Source of the DNA: Enteractinococcus helveticum
GTDB lineage: Bacteria > Actinomycetota > Actinomycetes > Actinomycetales > Micrococcaceae
Assembly: GCF_001657475.1 (NCBI RefSeq)
Contig: NZ_LXEY01000008.1
Location: forward strand, 20,507-84,506
Direction: 5' to 3'
Length of the DNA stretch: 64,000 nucleotides
Part shown: positions 51,948 through 62,007 of the stretch, one piece after another
Layout: the number at the start of each line of letters is the position of its first letter
Position numbering within the stretch: the first letter of the stretch is position 1
The notes under the pieces: model-generated
The model's database searches: none
Told to the model about the DNA's origin: nothing
Seen by the model: only the letters and a program-made list of their open reading frames with translations
Program-made: the position numbers and the translations under genes

Positions 51948-54900
51948 ATGTCAGCAAAACACACGAACCTCGCCATCCCCATTCTGATCGTGACCGCCAT
52001 CCTGTCAGCCATTACCCAAATGGCAGGTTTGCCCGGCGGCGTCCTGGCATGGCTGGGTATCACCATTGCCGGATTCAATTGGCAGATGCGGGGCTTCAAA
52101 GCTTCCGAAAAACACGAGGACTACGTTGTCACCGCACAGTTGCGCAAGACCTTTTGGAAGACCGTGGCGATCAAAAACATCTGGCCTCCACATGGCTGGC
52201 GGTTACCTGAAATAGCCGAAGGTGCCAATTTTCTCCAACGTGTTTTCATCTACCTCAGCGGCACATTGGGCACGCTGTACTCGGTGTTGTTTTCTATCAT
52301 CGCTGGACTGCTGTTTGGCACACTGCCTCAACTGCACGTTGACGTGGTTCGAGATGCTCTGGTGACGCACTTTGGCATGTCACCAGATATTGGTGCCACA
52401 TTCCAGACATTCAACGCTATTGCGGTGACGCTGGTCTTGATTTCGTTCGGGTACGCCCGACGAATCACCATTGACCCACAGGATGAATCGCCAGGAACGC
52501 GGCTATCTGATGCCCTGATCGCCTTTGGTAAGACTTCTCATCTGGTCATCGCCCCAGCCGTGCTTGGTGCTGTTGCTGGCATTGTCGTCAGTCCATTCAT
52601 CTTCGATATATCCTTCTGGGGCACCGGCGTGACCCTGTTGCTGACACTGATTACCGGGGTGCTGGCAGGGACGTACCCAGCTGCCAGACACCATGCAATC
52701 CCTCATTGGCGCAAGGTGGTCAAAGCGCGTCACGAATGGGATGAACGGTTCAAAGCGCTCAAGCAAGACCCACCACCACGACTTGTCGACATTTGGGAGT
52801 GTGGCAGCGAAGACTGTCCGATTATCACCTATAAGTTCAATTCCAACGTCCGAATTGGTGGAAGTGACGCAGCACTGAAGATGGGTGAAAAGATCGCCGC
52901 ATCGCTTGGCGGATCGGCCTCTGTTGCGGTTGTCCCAGTCGAACAAAAGGACCCGTCAGGACACCCGCGACCCGGCACTGTGGATGCACTGCGGTTTGAC
53001 ATTGTAGAAATACAAAACCCCGAATCAGTCCCGTCGCTGTCAGACAGTGAGACCGATGACGAGACCGTTGAGACTTTGCTGCGATTTATTTTCGCCCAAG
53101 CCTCTGATGAAAACGCCATGCGCATCATGCCGCTACAGCATGAAGTCATCACCACTGAAGACTCTGAAAACCGCGTTTTCTTTGTAGGCTTCACCGGTGC
53201 GCCACCGACCGACATCGCAGCCATGTTGGAACCGGCTGCTAGCCAAATCGGCGCAGAAATTCTTGGCGACCACCGGTTCAACAACTTTGCCGGTGCACTC
53301 TACATCGGAGCATTTGACGGTGCACAATACAAGGAGAACTCAGGTCTTGATGACCAGAAAATCGAACACCTACTCGGTGAGCAGTGGTGGAACCAACGCT
53401 TTGCTGACGCACTGAACCAAGGGGTGAACCCGCCGCGGCCAGAGTGGCAAACCGAAAGTGTGCAACAGTTAGCAGAGGGCATCGAGGTGGAACAGTTGGC
53501 CTTCGTCATGCGAAACGGAATGACTGCTGAAAAAGACTTCTTCCCCTTTGAACCACAGATTGCAAACGCCCTATCAGCCTTCCCGTTCGTCTCCCTGACT
53601 GGCTTCCACGATCCCAGCGCATCCCGGCCAGCAGAGCGACACCGTCAAGCCTTTATCATTCGCAAGGCCGCCCAGCCGGTCCCACGGTCCATGGAGGATA
53701 TACGCCCTGCTATGGGGTCAAAAGCCCCGGAGTGGGTGTTGGCTGATCTGGTCAACAAGGGGTTTGCCGATGCAAAATTGGCGCGACCTGAGCTGATCAG
53801 CGCCCGGAATATGAGTACACCTGATTCGCGGTCGCACCTGTGGCAGCTTCGCATCCGACTCTATGGCGGTGTGACGCTGGCAGACATTCGACGCAAAGCC
53901 CATCAACTCAAAAGTGTTTGGTCGGTGGAATATCTGCGGGTGCGTGAGGACATTGAGGGTGTCCAAATTATTGCCGGCACCAGCCCGGATCGCACACAGC
54001 TGACCAAGCGCGCTCAACAAGATATTGATGCCATGGAGTGGGAGCAGGTTTTCGCTGAGGCCGGGATCAAGTCAGACTCAGGTGTTATGCCAAAGCTCGT
54101 CTCGTCGGAAACCGCCGAGGAAAACGAGAAGATTGAGGTCAAGACTTTCTCACTTCAAGGCACCGGTCTGGCGTTAGCATCCTTTACCGGACGTCGGGAA
54201 AAGTTGGAATCCATTTCATCTAACTACTTCGTCCAGCCGCAACCGGCAGCATCGATGAACCCCTCTGAGATCGAATTGGTCATCTCCGAAACAGACCCGA
54301 TGCCGTTCCCAGCACTGGTGGACTACGACAAGATTGACCAGGCCGATGGAGCCTTCCCCATTGCCACCGGCCTCTTTGGTGAGACCGTTTCTTGGAACCC
54401 CTTAACAGACCCACACTTGTTGCTATCAGGAACCACTGGGTCGGGTAAGTCAATCGTCATCCAAAACATCGTCTACGCTGCCCTGTGCCAAGGAATGCTG
54501 GTGTATGTCTTGGACCCGGTCAAAGGTGGGGCAGACTTCATGTTTTCCAAAGACTACGTGGCAGGCATGACTGGGGATGTCTATGAGGCAGCGGCCATCA
54601 TGCGCCATGTCTATGAACAAGTCGGATTGCGAAAACAACTGGTGACTGACCATGGCGTTGAGAAGCTGTCGAACCTGCCAGCAGATGTACGTCCACCCAG
54701 AGTTCTACTGGTGTTGGATGAATTTACCTCACTGATGGAGCAGGAAAAGCCGCCACCGAAATCTGAAAACCCAGAGGCTGACATGGCACGAGAACAGCTG
54801 ATGCGTCTGAATGCTCAAAAACAAGTCATCGGTGAGCTCACCGGTCGGATCGCTCGCGAGGCGCGGTCGGTGGAAATCACTTTGCTCATGGGCACCCAAC

Positions 54901-55310
54901 GGTTGAGTTCTAAGACGCTTGACAATATCTCTGGTGCCAACGATCTGAAGACCAACCTCGCCCGAGGCATCTTAGGTCAAACCACACTGCCCGACCGTCA
55001 AGTGGCACTGCGCAACCCGTACGATGCACCGAGCCTTGGCGAAAAGATCACACCAGGACGCGGCTTGTGGGAGCCAGTCACCGCGGCACGAGCATCAATC
55101 ATCCAGAGCTGGTTTGAACCCGGCGAGCAACCTGCCTTAGCTGAACAGCTGGCCGAACGCATCGAGGTGTGGCCGGTTGAAAAACGACCCCAGTGGCAGC
55201 AACACATCTACCGTCCAGAAACACTGACCGAAGCCCGACACATAGATGTCGAAGAGGTCCAAACCGTCGAGCGAGACCTTGGCGAAATGGAGTTGGACTT
55301 GGAATTCTAG
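51948..55310 (+). CDS. FtsK/SpoIIIE-type DNA translocase (conjugative)
   Basis: 1120 aa. Four to five hydrophobic segments occupy residues 5-250. The motor has Walker A SGTTGSGKS near 827-835, DPVKGGAD just after, Walker B LLVLDEFTSL near 921, and the later motif LMGTQRLSSKTL. This is the FtsK/SpoIIIE/TraB-like class used for double-stranded DNA transfer or segregation. It differs from the VirB4/TraG-like ATPase at 10747, so the element has two different membrane motors. Length is large for the family because of the long middle domain. Confidence 0.85.
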   Translation: MSAKHTNLAIPILIVTAILSAITQMAGLPGGVLAWLGITIAGFNWQMRGFKASEKHEDYVVTAQLRKTFWKTVAIKNIWPPHGWRLPEIAEGANFLQRVFIYLSGTLGTLYSVLFSIIAGLLFGTLPQLHVDVVRDALVTHFGMSPDIGATFQTFNAIAVTLVLISFGYARRITIDPQDESPGTRLSDALIAFGKTSHLVIAPAVLGAVAGIVVSPFIFDISFWGTGVTLLLTLITGVLAGTYPAARHHAIPHWRKVVKARHEWDERFKALKQDPPPRLVDIWECGSEDCPIITYKFNSNVRIGGSDAALKMGEKIAASLGGSASVAVVPVEQKDPSGHPRPGTVDALRFDIVEIQNPESVPSLSDSETDDETVETLLRFIFAQASDENAMRIMPLQHEVITTEDSENRVFFVGFTGAPPTDIAAMLEPAASQIGAEILGDHRFNNFAGALYIGAFDGAQYKENSGLDDQKIEHLLGEQWWNQRFADALNQGVNPPRPEWQTESVQQLAEGIEVEQLAFVMRNGMTAEKDFFPFEPQIANALSAFPFVSLTGFHDPSASRPAERHRQAFIIRKAAQPVPRSMEDIRPAMGSKAPEWVLADLVNKGFADAKLARPELISARNMSTPDSRSHLWQLRIRLYGGVTLADIRRKAHQLKSVWSVEYLRVREDIEGVQIIAGTSPDRTQLTKRAQQDIDAMEWEQVFAEAGIKSDSGVMPKLVSSETAEENEKIEVKTFSLQGTGLALASFTGRREKLESISSNYFVQPQPAASMNPSEIELVISETDPMPFPALVDYDKIDQADGAFPIATGLFGETVSWNPLTDPHLLLSGTTGSGKSIVIQNIVYAALCQGMLVYVLDPVKGGADFMFSKDYVAGMTGDVYEAAAIMRHVYEQVGLRKQLVTDHGVEKLSNLPADVRPPRVLLVLDEFTSLMEQEKPPPKSENPEADMAREQLMRLNAQKQVIGELTGRIAREARSVEITLLMGTQRLSSKTLDNISGANDLKTNLARGILGQTTLPDRQVALRNPYDAPSLGEKITPGRGLWEPVTAARASIIQSWFEPGEQPALAEQLAERIEVWPVEKRPQWQQHIYRPETLTEARHIDVEEVQTVERDLGEMELDLEF

Positions 55311-55348
55311 CCTGAACTAGCCTGCCACCACTTGCCAGGGGCGCTGTT

Positions 55349-55359
55349 CCGGACACTGT
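55349..55359 (+). promoter_or_regulatory. CCGGACACWRT motif
   Basis: CCGGACACTGT, 17 nt before ATG 55366. Confidence 0.65.
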
Positions 55360-55365
55360 GTAAGC

Positions 55366-55938
55366 ATGAAAGAACTTTTGAACAACGTAAGGAAACTCTT
55401 GAATCCATATCACCATGACATCCCGGCGGTTGACCGTCGCGGTGTTGACCAATGGCTCGGCGACTGGATCGACATGCTGCAAAACGACGGACAGGTGTGC
55501 GTCGGCGTGGAAAAATGTGACGTCCAGCGATCCGTCTATCACGGTGCTCTGGCACTATCCATCATCGTGGAAGCTTTTGCCCACCAATACAATACAACGC
55601 CCCGATCAGTGCTTCGCAAGATGCGTCGAGAGCGACTGAAAGCTGTCCCGCATGTTGCCAGCAACGATGGCCACGATCCACTACTGCTTGGCATGAGCAT
55701 GGTCAACGACAACCCTTCGACATGGTTTACCGACGACACCTACCGCGATGTGATTGCACGAGTCGTCGATGAGTATGGCATGGATGAAGCGGTGGACGCG
55801 ATGAGTGTTGTCGCAATGTGTTTGTGCGGATTCTTGAGCAGCAAGCACTCTCGAACAGACATTTTCGATATTGCTATACGTGTTGGCGAAACATTTGCCA
55901 ATGCCACCGGTGTAACAGCTGCAATGCGCCAGGAATGA
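55366..55938 (+). CDS. hypothetical protein
   Basis: 190 aa beginning MKELLNNVRKLLNPYHHDIP. Mostly helical, ending ATGVTAAMRQE. It lies 7 bp before the dNMP kinase-like gene, so the two are probably co-transcribed. No family recognised. Confidence 0.5.
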   Translation: MKELLNNVRKLLNPYHHDIPAVDRRGVDQWLGDWIDMLQNDGQVCVGVEKCDVQRSVYHGALALSIIVEAFAHQYNTTPRSVLRKMRRERLKAVPHVASNDGHDPLLLGMSMVNDNPSTWFTDDTYRDVIARVVDEYGMDEAVDAMSVVAMCLCGFLSSKHSRTDIFDIAIRVGETFANATGVTAAMRQE

Positions 55939-55945
55939 TGTCACC

Positions 55946-56689
55946 ATGGCACAACTGATCGGGCTGACCGGCCTCAAACGCAGCGGTAAAGATGCCACAG
56001 CATATCGTCTGACCTCCAGACATGGATACGTCCGGATCGCATTTGCTGAGCCGGTCAAGGGCATACTTGCTGATCTGAACCCCTACGTTGATCCACCATC
56101 TCAAAGCCATCGCGGCCCCCAGATGTATGAGGAAATTGGCGTCTTGGAACAACGACTCGTCACTACGTTTCGCAACCGTGCCGTGATGCCTATGCCCAGC
56201 TCGAAGGTCGCCATGGCTATCCGGTGCCTTGATCCATTGATGGCAGGGGATCAAAGACTGAAAGACGTGCTGAATGCGGTGGACGGTGATTGGGATCGGC
56301 TCAAAGAAGGCTCTGAAGACACCAGTGAACAGGTAGTGGCTGAAATCCGGCGACTACAGCAGATGCTGGGAACCGAGGTCGCGCGCAATATGGTCAGTCC
56401 AACGATATGGGTGGACACGGCGATGCAATGCACCGCAGCACTTGGTCGAGCCAATGTCCCGGTGGTCATCTCTGATGTCCGTTTCGACAATGAGGCACAG
56501 GCTATCAGAGACGCAGCAGGTGTGGTGGTAGAGATTCACCGACCAAACCTGCTGCACCACACTGTCGATGGTCATGCATCCGAACGCGGTGTGGAATCCC
56601 AGCTGATCGACCATACTATCGTCAACGATGGCGCGCTGGAAGACCTGCATCGAGAGGTTGATCAGCTGATTGACCGGGTGTCGGCATGA
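55946..56689 (+). CDS. deoxynucleoside monophosphate kinase-like protein
   Basis: 247 aa. The P-loop is LTGLKRSGKD at 8-17; IAFAEPVKGILADLNPY follows as the lid/substrate part, and VVISDVRFDNEAQAI is typical of phage dNMP kinases and dephospho-CoA kinase-like proteins. It could make dNDPs for replication, in line with dUTPase and the polymerase. Its stop overlaps the next gene by 4 nt. Confidence 0.75.
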   Translation: MAQLIGLTGLKRSGKDATAYRLTSRHGYVRIAFAEPVKGILADLNPYVDPPSQSHRGPQMYEEIGVLEQRLVTTFRNRAVMPMPSSKVAMAIRCLDPLMAGDQRLKDVLNAVDGDWDRLKEGSEDTSEQVVAEIRRLQQMLGTEVARNMVSPTIWVDTAMQCTAALGRANVPVVISDVRFDNEAQAIRDAAGVVVEIHRPNLLHHTVDGHASERGVESQLIDHTIVNDGALEDLHREVDQLIDRVSA

Positions 56690-57159
56690 TTAGTGCAGCA
56701 TTCATCCTGGAAGCCATTGAGTCCAAGTATCCACGTGCCGTGATGGTGCCGGAGCTGAGCATCAACGACCCGTACTGGCACGATTGGGATCACCGACCCA
56801 GCCCTGATAAGCGTCTTGATGGGCACAAGCCAATCCGCCGTATTGATGCACTGATGTTTGAAACCTACCAGCGCACCGCCATCGAGGTGAAAATCTCTGC
56901 GTCGGACTACTCCTTGGATACTCAGCAGAAGCGCCGTCCCTGGCGACGAGTCACCCACCGGTTCATCTACGCTGTTCCACATTCCTTAGATGTCATGGCA
57001 CCGCACGGCTGTGGGCTGTGGAAAATTCACGACGACGGCAAGATCGAAGTCGTCAAAAAGGCCATCATCAACAGACACCCAGAGCCACTGCCACAAGACG
57101 TCATCCTCCGAATGGCCTACCGAGCCGCCGGCAAGAAGTTCCCCGAGTACAACCTGTAA
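56686..57159 (+). CDS. MmcB-like PD-(D/E)XK nuclease-family protein
   Basis: 157 aa. RRIDALMFETYQRTAIEVKI holds the Asp and E-x-K of a PD-(D/E)XK core, and HRFIYAVPHSL matches the later conserved segment of this phage/plasmid family. Start overlaps the kinase stop. Likely acts on DNA in repair or replication; the exact function is unknown. Confidence 0.6.
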   Translation: MISAAFILEAIESKYPRAVMVPELSINDPYWHDWDHRPSPDKRLDGHKPIRRIDALMFETYQRTAIEVKISASDYSLDTQQKRRPWRRVTHRFIYAVPHSLDVMAPHGCGLWKIHDDGKIEVVKKAIINRHPEPLPQDVILRMAYRAAGKKFPEYNL

Positions 57160-57224
57160 GGTCGTTGTAACGCGCTGCCGGATGCAGCAGAACTAGGAAC
57201 CGCGTAGCACAACGTTTTCTCACA

Positions 57225-57252
57225 AGCCGTCTCCAGCGTATCGGAGGCGGCT
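57225..57252. terminator. bidirectional terminator between convergent genes
   Basis: AGCCGTCTCC (57225-57234) pairs with GGAGGCGGCT (57243-57252) with one mismatch or wobble around an 8-nt loop. It lies between the stop at 57159 and the stop of dnaE at 57269. The flanking U-tracts are short. Confidence 0.6.
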
Positions 57253-57268
57253 CGTTTGCACGTGTGGA

Positions 57269-60200
57269 CTACACCTCGGACAGTAATCGTTGTGCTGTCT
57301 GGTAGTCGGCATCAAAATCTCCACTGTATTTCACCACCACGGCTTTTCGTTCTTCTAAAATCGAATGCTGATGCTCTAACGGTCTGTCGATAATCAGCTG
57401 TCGGAATTCTCCGATGTGAGCGACCAAATCTGGACTATCTTCAGAGATCAAGCCAGACATCACGTCATGGATAATGTAAGCGACCCAACCGTTCTCTGGA
57501 GAGGCCGCCAGACCATACTGCTCCAACAGTGTCTCTTGGTTCTTATCCTCATCTGCTGGATCGTCTTGATCATCCTGGTCGTCGCCGGGCTCAGATTCGG
57601 GCTTTCGACCGTTGCGCTGCTTGGTCTGCTGCGGCTGTGGCGTAACGCTGTGTCGATTCTTTTGGCGCGGCTTGGCATCAACCTCGGGAAGATGGTGCTG
57701 AGCGTAATCCAGTGCATCGGCAAGCATCGTGGTCTGCCACGGTTGTTCATCGATCTTCGTTGGGTCTTCTGGCAACCAGACGCGAGAGGCAAGGATTTCC
57801 TGGGTGGAATGTTCTTCACCCTCATCATCGACCCATGTACTTGTTTTGACTTGGCCTGACACGACCATGAGGTCGCCTATAGTTGGCTCGTGCCCGTCAC
57901 CAATCATGTCTTGGTATCCGTCGTTGAAGATGACGATTGGCAGCGACTTGCTGTCGGACAGCTCACCTTTGGCCATCCTGCCGGCACGAGACACAAACGA
58001 CTTGTACCCAGAGACGACCCCAAGGTGGCACACTGTATGAGTGTCATCATCGACTGTGTCAAGGCGTTCAACATCGAGTGCGAACCCATCGTCATGGTCG
58101 GATAGTTCATCAGAGATGTCATCGAGGTCAACGGCATCAAGGGTTTTTGATCCGACCACCGTGCCGATGACGATTCGCTGGCGTGCATCGCGTTCAACTG
58201 TGCCAAATTCGGCATCTTCAACCGGCAGGTCAACGGTCTTGGCTGCATACAGGGTTTTGAGCAGTCCACGACGCGATCCGAATTCATCCATGGCACCGGC
58301 CTCAACGAGGGCGCGAAACGCTCTGGTGTTGATCCCTTTGACTCTGGTGGCCACATCGTGCAGCGAGGTGAATTCACCGTTGCGATGGCGTTCTTCAATG
58401 ATCACGTCGGCCACTTTGCCCACATCGCGGATTTCAGCGAGCCCCAAGTGCACTTCGTCGTCAACTGGCGCAGAACCGGATTTCGAGATGTTGATTGAGG
58501 GGGCTCGTAGCGGGATACCCTCTGAGATGAGGTCTTTGATCACCAACAGGCGCTTGTCCTCATTGTCGGACACCGCCAGCATTGCAGCTGAGTATTCCAC
58601 CGGGTAGTTGGCTTTCAACCAGGCGGTCCAGTAGGCCACCATGCCGTAGGCTGCCGAGTGCGACTTGTTAAAGGAGTAGCTTGCAGCGCCTTCGATGAAG
58701 TCCCAAACGCGCTGTGCGGTATCAGCCGAGAAGACCGGGCTGTACACGTTGCCGTGGTCATCGACGAACTCTTCGCCTGAACCCTCGAACCACCACCCTT
58801 TGACCTGATCCATCAAATCTTTGTTCTTCTTACCGATGGCACGACGAAGGGTGGATCGCTGCTGGTCATCGAACCCCGCTACCACGCGACCCAACAGCAT
58901 TGCTTGTTCCTGATACAGTGCGGCCTGGTAGGTCTCACCTAGCACCTCGTGCAACCATTCGACTTCGTGTTTGTTACTGGATAAGTGGTCATAGCTTTCA
59001 TTTTTATCGCCACGTTTTTTCGCGGCATAATCTGCCGGCATCCCTGCTGACAGGGGTCCGGGGCGGTACAGCGCGACGATGGCAGATAGGTCGTTGAGAT
59101 CATTGGGTGCCACGTTTCGCACTACTTCTGTCATCCCTGAAGAGTCCAACTGGAAGAGTCCAGCAGTTCGACCTTCGCGCAGCAGCTCGTAGGCTAGGTC
59201 AACAGATTCTTCATCGTCGTTAGGGTGCGGAATGTCGTGGACGGTCAACTCGGTGCCCTGGCCTGCCAGGTATTCAAAGGTGCGATCCATGTAGTCGAGG
59301 TTCTGGATGGCCAAGAAGTCCATCTTGAGCAACCCCATGTCCTCACACATGTCCCCATCCCAGATAATAATATCGGGATCGCCTTCTTCGGCACCGGGTC
59401 GCATCGGAACCATATCGGTGAGCGGCTCGGTAGAGATCACAAACCCACAGGGGTGTATGGAAAGGCCCTTTGAAATACCCTCCATTTGTCGAGCCAGGTG
59501 GATGATCTGCTGGCCGGTTTCTCCGCCACGATCAGCAACTTTGTAAAACTCCAACTTCTGGGGGTGATGCTCGTCCAGTGCGTCCAATTCGGCAAACGGC
59601 ATGGGGTCGCCACCGTTGGGCGGTTCCAGAATTTTGGCCAGCTCATCGCCCAGTTTGAAAATCTCCCGGCGACGGTCGTGCTCATGCTTCGTGGTGATGC
59701 TGTTCACATCAGGGGTGAGTACCCGAGCGGCATCTTTGATCGCAGCACGAGACTTTGCCGCCTGGAATGAGCCAATTTGAGCAACGTGGTCGTGGCCGTA
59801 CTTTTCACCGACATACTGGTGAATCCGCCACCGCTGATATTTGGGGAAGTCCAAGTCGATATCAGGCATCCCCACGCGACCCCGTTCAAGGAACCGCTCA
59901 AACAGTAGGCCGTTGTCCATCGGGCACACGTGCACAATGCCAAGAATATATGAGGTAATCGAGCCTGCCGCCGACCCACGTCCGGCGCCTACAGTGATGT
60001 TGTTTTTGGCACAAAAGTCCATGATGTCCCAGGTGATCAAGAAGTAATCACTGAACCCCATGTCAGAAATAACCGATAGTTCGTGGTCAATCCGGTCAAC
60101 AATCTCAACGTCGTCTCGCCAGTCGTTGCCGTATCGGCCTGGTGCCATGTCTTCGACCAAGTGGCGCAAGAAGTCGTCAGCGCTGTCAAATTCGTCTGGC

Positions 60201-61960
60201 AGCGGGAATGTCGGCAGGCGCATTTCGGGCTCTGGCACGGTGTCGTCTTCGACCAAGTCAGCGACTTTTTGAGTATTGCTGATGGCCTGCTGCCAGTATT
60301 CTTCGTCGTTGATGGCGCGAACTTCGTCCTCAGTCATCAGGTGATACCCGCCGCCGCTGAACGCAAATCGACCAGGAGAGTCCAATGATTTCCCGGTGCC
60401 GACGGCCAGGAAAGCATCATGGGCTTCAGCATCTTGTTCGTGGACGTAGTGTGAGTCGTTCGTGACGACGACTTCAAGGTCAAAGTGCTCAGCCATCGGT
60501 AACAGGTGATCCATGGCGTATTGCTCAGAAGTGATGCCGTGATCCATGATCTCGACAAAAACATGGTCACGTCCGACGGCGTCAATCAGTGTTTCAATAG
60601 ATTCATAGGCGCTATCCAGCTGTGCGGTTGCTTCATCAATACGCTGGTTGACCATCATCAATAATCCGTCAGCCAGACTGTCGGATAGTGCGTGGTTATA
60701 GACTTGTTCGATGATCCCGTAGAGCAGGTCGATCAAGTTTTCGCGGTCTGCTTTTTGCCGCTTGACTGTGCGGGAGCGATCTTTGCCGCCGTCAATGATG
60801 TCAATCGCTTTGGCGATGTCGTCAACGGTCTGGGTGGTGATGGTGTCTTCGACGTGAGCTATGACCTCCAGTGCATCAGCTTTAATGGTGTGATGCTTGG
60901 CTAACACTGGGTGTTTCGAGGCTTCAATGGTGTCGATAACATTATCGAGCAATGAATCTATAACGCTAGAGCGCAGCTGTGCAACGCGGTAGGCCATGTG
61001 AGAGTGTTCGCGTGTGAATACAGCTGGGTCGAGTGCACCCAGTGCCGCGGAGAGGTCTTCGACAAACGGTTTGGCAATTTCAGGATCAGCAGATGCGATG
61101 GCATCAAAGATGAGGTCTTTGATCTCGCCGATGGTGTCCATGTCGGCGCCGGAATCGGTGGTGTCTGCCAGATTGTAGAGCTCATCAATGGCGAGTTCCA
61201 CGTCGTCGTGGTTGGCGTGACCTGTGGCTGAGTCAACAATGTCACCGAGACGCTTTTGGTCATCGTCACCCAGGCGGCGGTTGACTCGTTTGACGACATT
61301 GGAGATGTCTTCGTCGAGGTCTTTTCGTTGTGCGCCACGAGCATCAATGCGATCTAGTAGCAGCTGTTCAATATCTGCCAAATCATCGTCGCTGATAGTC
61401 GGTCCTAATGCTGCGGAGAGGTTGATTTCGTCGAGCAACAGTTGGGCGACTACGCCAGTTTGTGCGGCAGGTCCTGCCACCGGTGAGGCGAGGCACCCGG
61501 TGAGCACGATGAGACCTTCCCCATGTTCTTTCAACAGCTCATAGTCGATCAGCGGGTATATCCCCAGCTTGGTCTTTTGCGACTCGTTGTGGAGCAAAAT
61601 CAGGTTGTGCCACCCAGTACGGTTTCGAGCCAGAACCGTCACGTGGTAATACTGCTTGCGCTTCATTCGCCCCGTAATTTCATCGGAGGCGTCACCCATG
61701 CCGTCATCGTTATAGAACTGCATCGCACCTGGCTGGTGGCGTGATCCAACGGCTAAGTATGCCTCCATGCCTGGGATTGGTTTAATACCGTGCTTCTTCG
61801 CAGACTGGGAGAACTCCCAAAGTCCACCCAGCGAGCCGTGGTCAGTGATAGCGCCAGCCTTCATACCGCCGTCAGCAATCGCTTTCGCCAACATGTCTAG
61901 TCGCGCCAGACCATCAAGCGCTGAGTGTTCTGTGTGAACGTGAAGAGGTACATAAGCCAT
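57269..61960 (-). CDS. dnaE: DNA polymerase III alpha subunit (DnaE-like) with a large insertion in the PHP domain
   Basis: 1563 aa. The PHP domain starts HVHTEHSALDGL and keeps ITDHGS and TNDSHYV; the polymerase core holds GRGSAAGS and PDIDLDF (699-705, catalytic aspartates), then RPGPLSAGMP and the C-terminal OB-fold (GDLMVVSGQV). DnaE is normally about 1160-1200 aa. The extra length is mainly about 275 residues (about 175-450) inside the PHP domain, helical and acidic and without intein ends. It would synthesise replicon DNA, probably with the DnaQ-like exonuclease at 29. The start is fixed by the motif at 61967-61977; the frame upstream to 62209 is ignored. Confidence 0.9.
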   Translation of the reverse strand: MAYVPLHVHTEHSALDGLARLDMLAKAIADGGMKAGAITDHGSLGGLWEFSQSAKKHGIKPIPGMEAYLAVGSRHQPGAMQFYNDDGMGDASDEITGRMKRKQYYHVTVLARNRTGWHNLILLHNESQKTKLGIYPLIDYELLKEHGEGLIVLTGCLASPVAGPAAQTGVVAQLLLDEINLSAALGPTISDDDLADIEQLLLDRIDARGAQRKDLDEDISNVVKRVNRRLGDDDQKRLGDIVDSATGHANHDDVELAIDELYNLADTTDSGADMDTIGEIKDLIFDAIASADPEIAKPFVEDLSAALGALDPAVFTREHSHMAYRVAQLRSSVIDSLLDNVIDTIEASKHPVLAKHHTIKADALEVIAHVEDTITTQTVDDIAKAIDIIDGGKDRSRTVKRQKADRENLIDLLYGIIEQVYNHALSDSLADGLLMMVNQRIDEATAQLDSAYESIETLIDAVGRDHVFVEIMDHGITSEQYAMDHLLPMAEHFDLEVVVTNDSHYVHEQDAEAHDAFLAVGTGKSLDSPGRFAFSGGGYHLMTEDEVRAINDEEYWQQAISNTQKVADLVEDDTVPEPEMRLPTFPLPDEFDSADDFLRHLVEDMAPGRYGNDWRDDVEIVDRIDHELSVISDMGFSDYFLITWDIMDFCAKNNITVGAGRGSAAGSITSYILGIVHVCPMDNGLLFERFLERGRVGMPDIDLDFPKYQRWRIHQYVGEKYGHDHVAQIGSFQAAKSRAAIKDAARVLTPDVNSITTKHEHDRRREIFKLGDELAKILEPPNGGDPMPFAELDALDEHHPQKLEFYKVADRGGETGQQIIHLARQMEGISKGLSIHPCGFVISTEPLTDMVPMRPGAEEGDPDIIIWDGDMCEDMGLLKMDFLAIQNLDYMDRTFEYLAGQGTELTVHDIPHPNDDEESVDLAYELLREGRTAGLFQLDSSGMTEVVRNVAPNDLNDLSAIVALYRPGPLSAGMPADYAAKKRGDKNESYDHLSSNKHEVEWLHEVLGETYQAALYQEQAMLLGRVVAGFDDQQRSTLRRAIGKKNKDLMDQVKGWWFEGSGEEFVDDHGNVYSPVFSADTAQRVWDFIEGAASYSFNKSHSAAYGMVAYWTAWLKANYPVEYSAAMLAVSDNEDKRLLVIKDLISEGIPLRAPSINISKSGSAPVDDEVHLGLAEIRDVGKVADVIIEERHRNGEFTSLHDVATRVKGINTRAFRALVEAGAMDEFGSRRGLLKTLYAAKTVDLPVEDAEFGTVERDARQRIVIGTVVGSKTLDAVDLDDISDELSDHDDGFALDVERLDTVDDDTHTVCHLGVVSGYKSFVSRAGRMAKGELSDSKSLPIVIFNDGYQDMIGDGHEPTIGDLMVVSGQVKTSTWVDDEGEEHSTQEILASRVWLPEDPTKIDEQPWQTTMLADALDYAQHHLPEVDAKPRQKNRHSVTPQPQQTKQRNGRKPESEPGDDQDDQDDPADEDKNQETLLEQYGLAASPENGWVAYIIHDVMSGLISEDSPDLVAHIGEFRQLIIDRPLEHQHSILEERKAVVVKYSGDFDADYQTAQRLLSEV

Positions 61961-61966
61961 ATTCCT

Positions 61967-61977
61967 ATAGTGTCCGG
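61967..61977 (-). promoter_or_regulatory. CCGGACACWRT motif
   Basis: CCGGACACTAT on the minus strand, 17 nt before ATG 61960 of dnaE. Confidence 0.65.
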
Positions 61978-62007
61978 CACGCAGCCTTCTGCCTCGTTCG
62001 CCAGACC

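Noticed and set aside
57416..58607. Plus-strand open frames of 147 and 188 aa with hydrophobic segments
   Set aside because: They lie antisense to dnaE, which has clear catalytic motifs; the frames are shadows of its codons.
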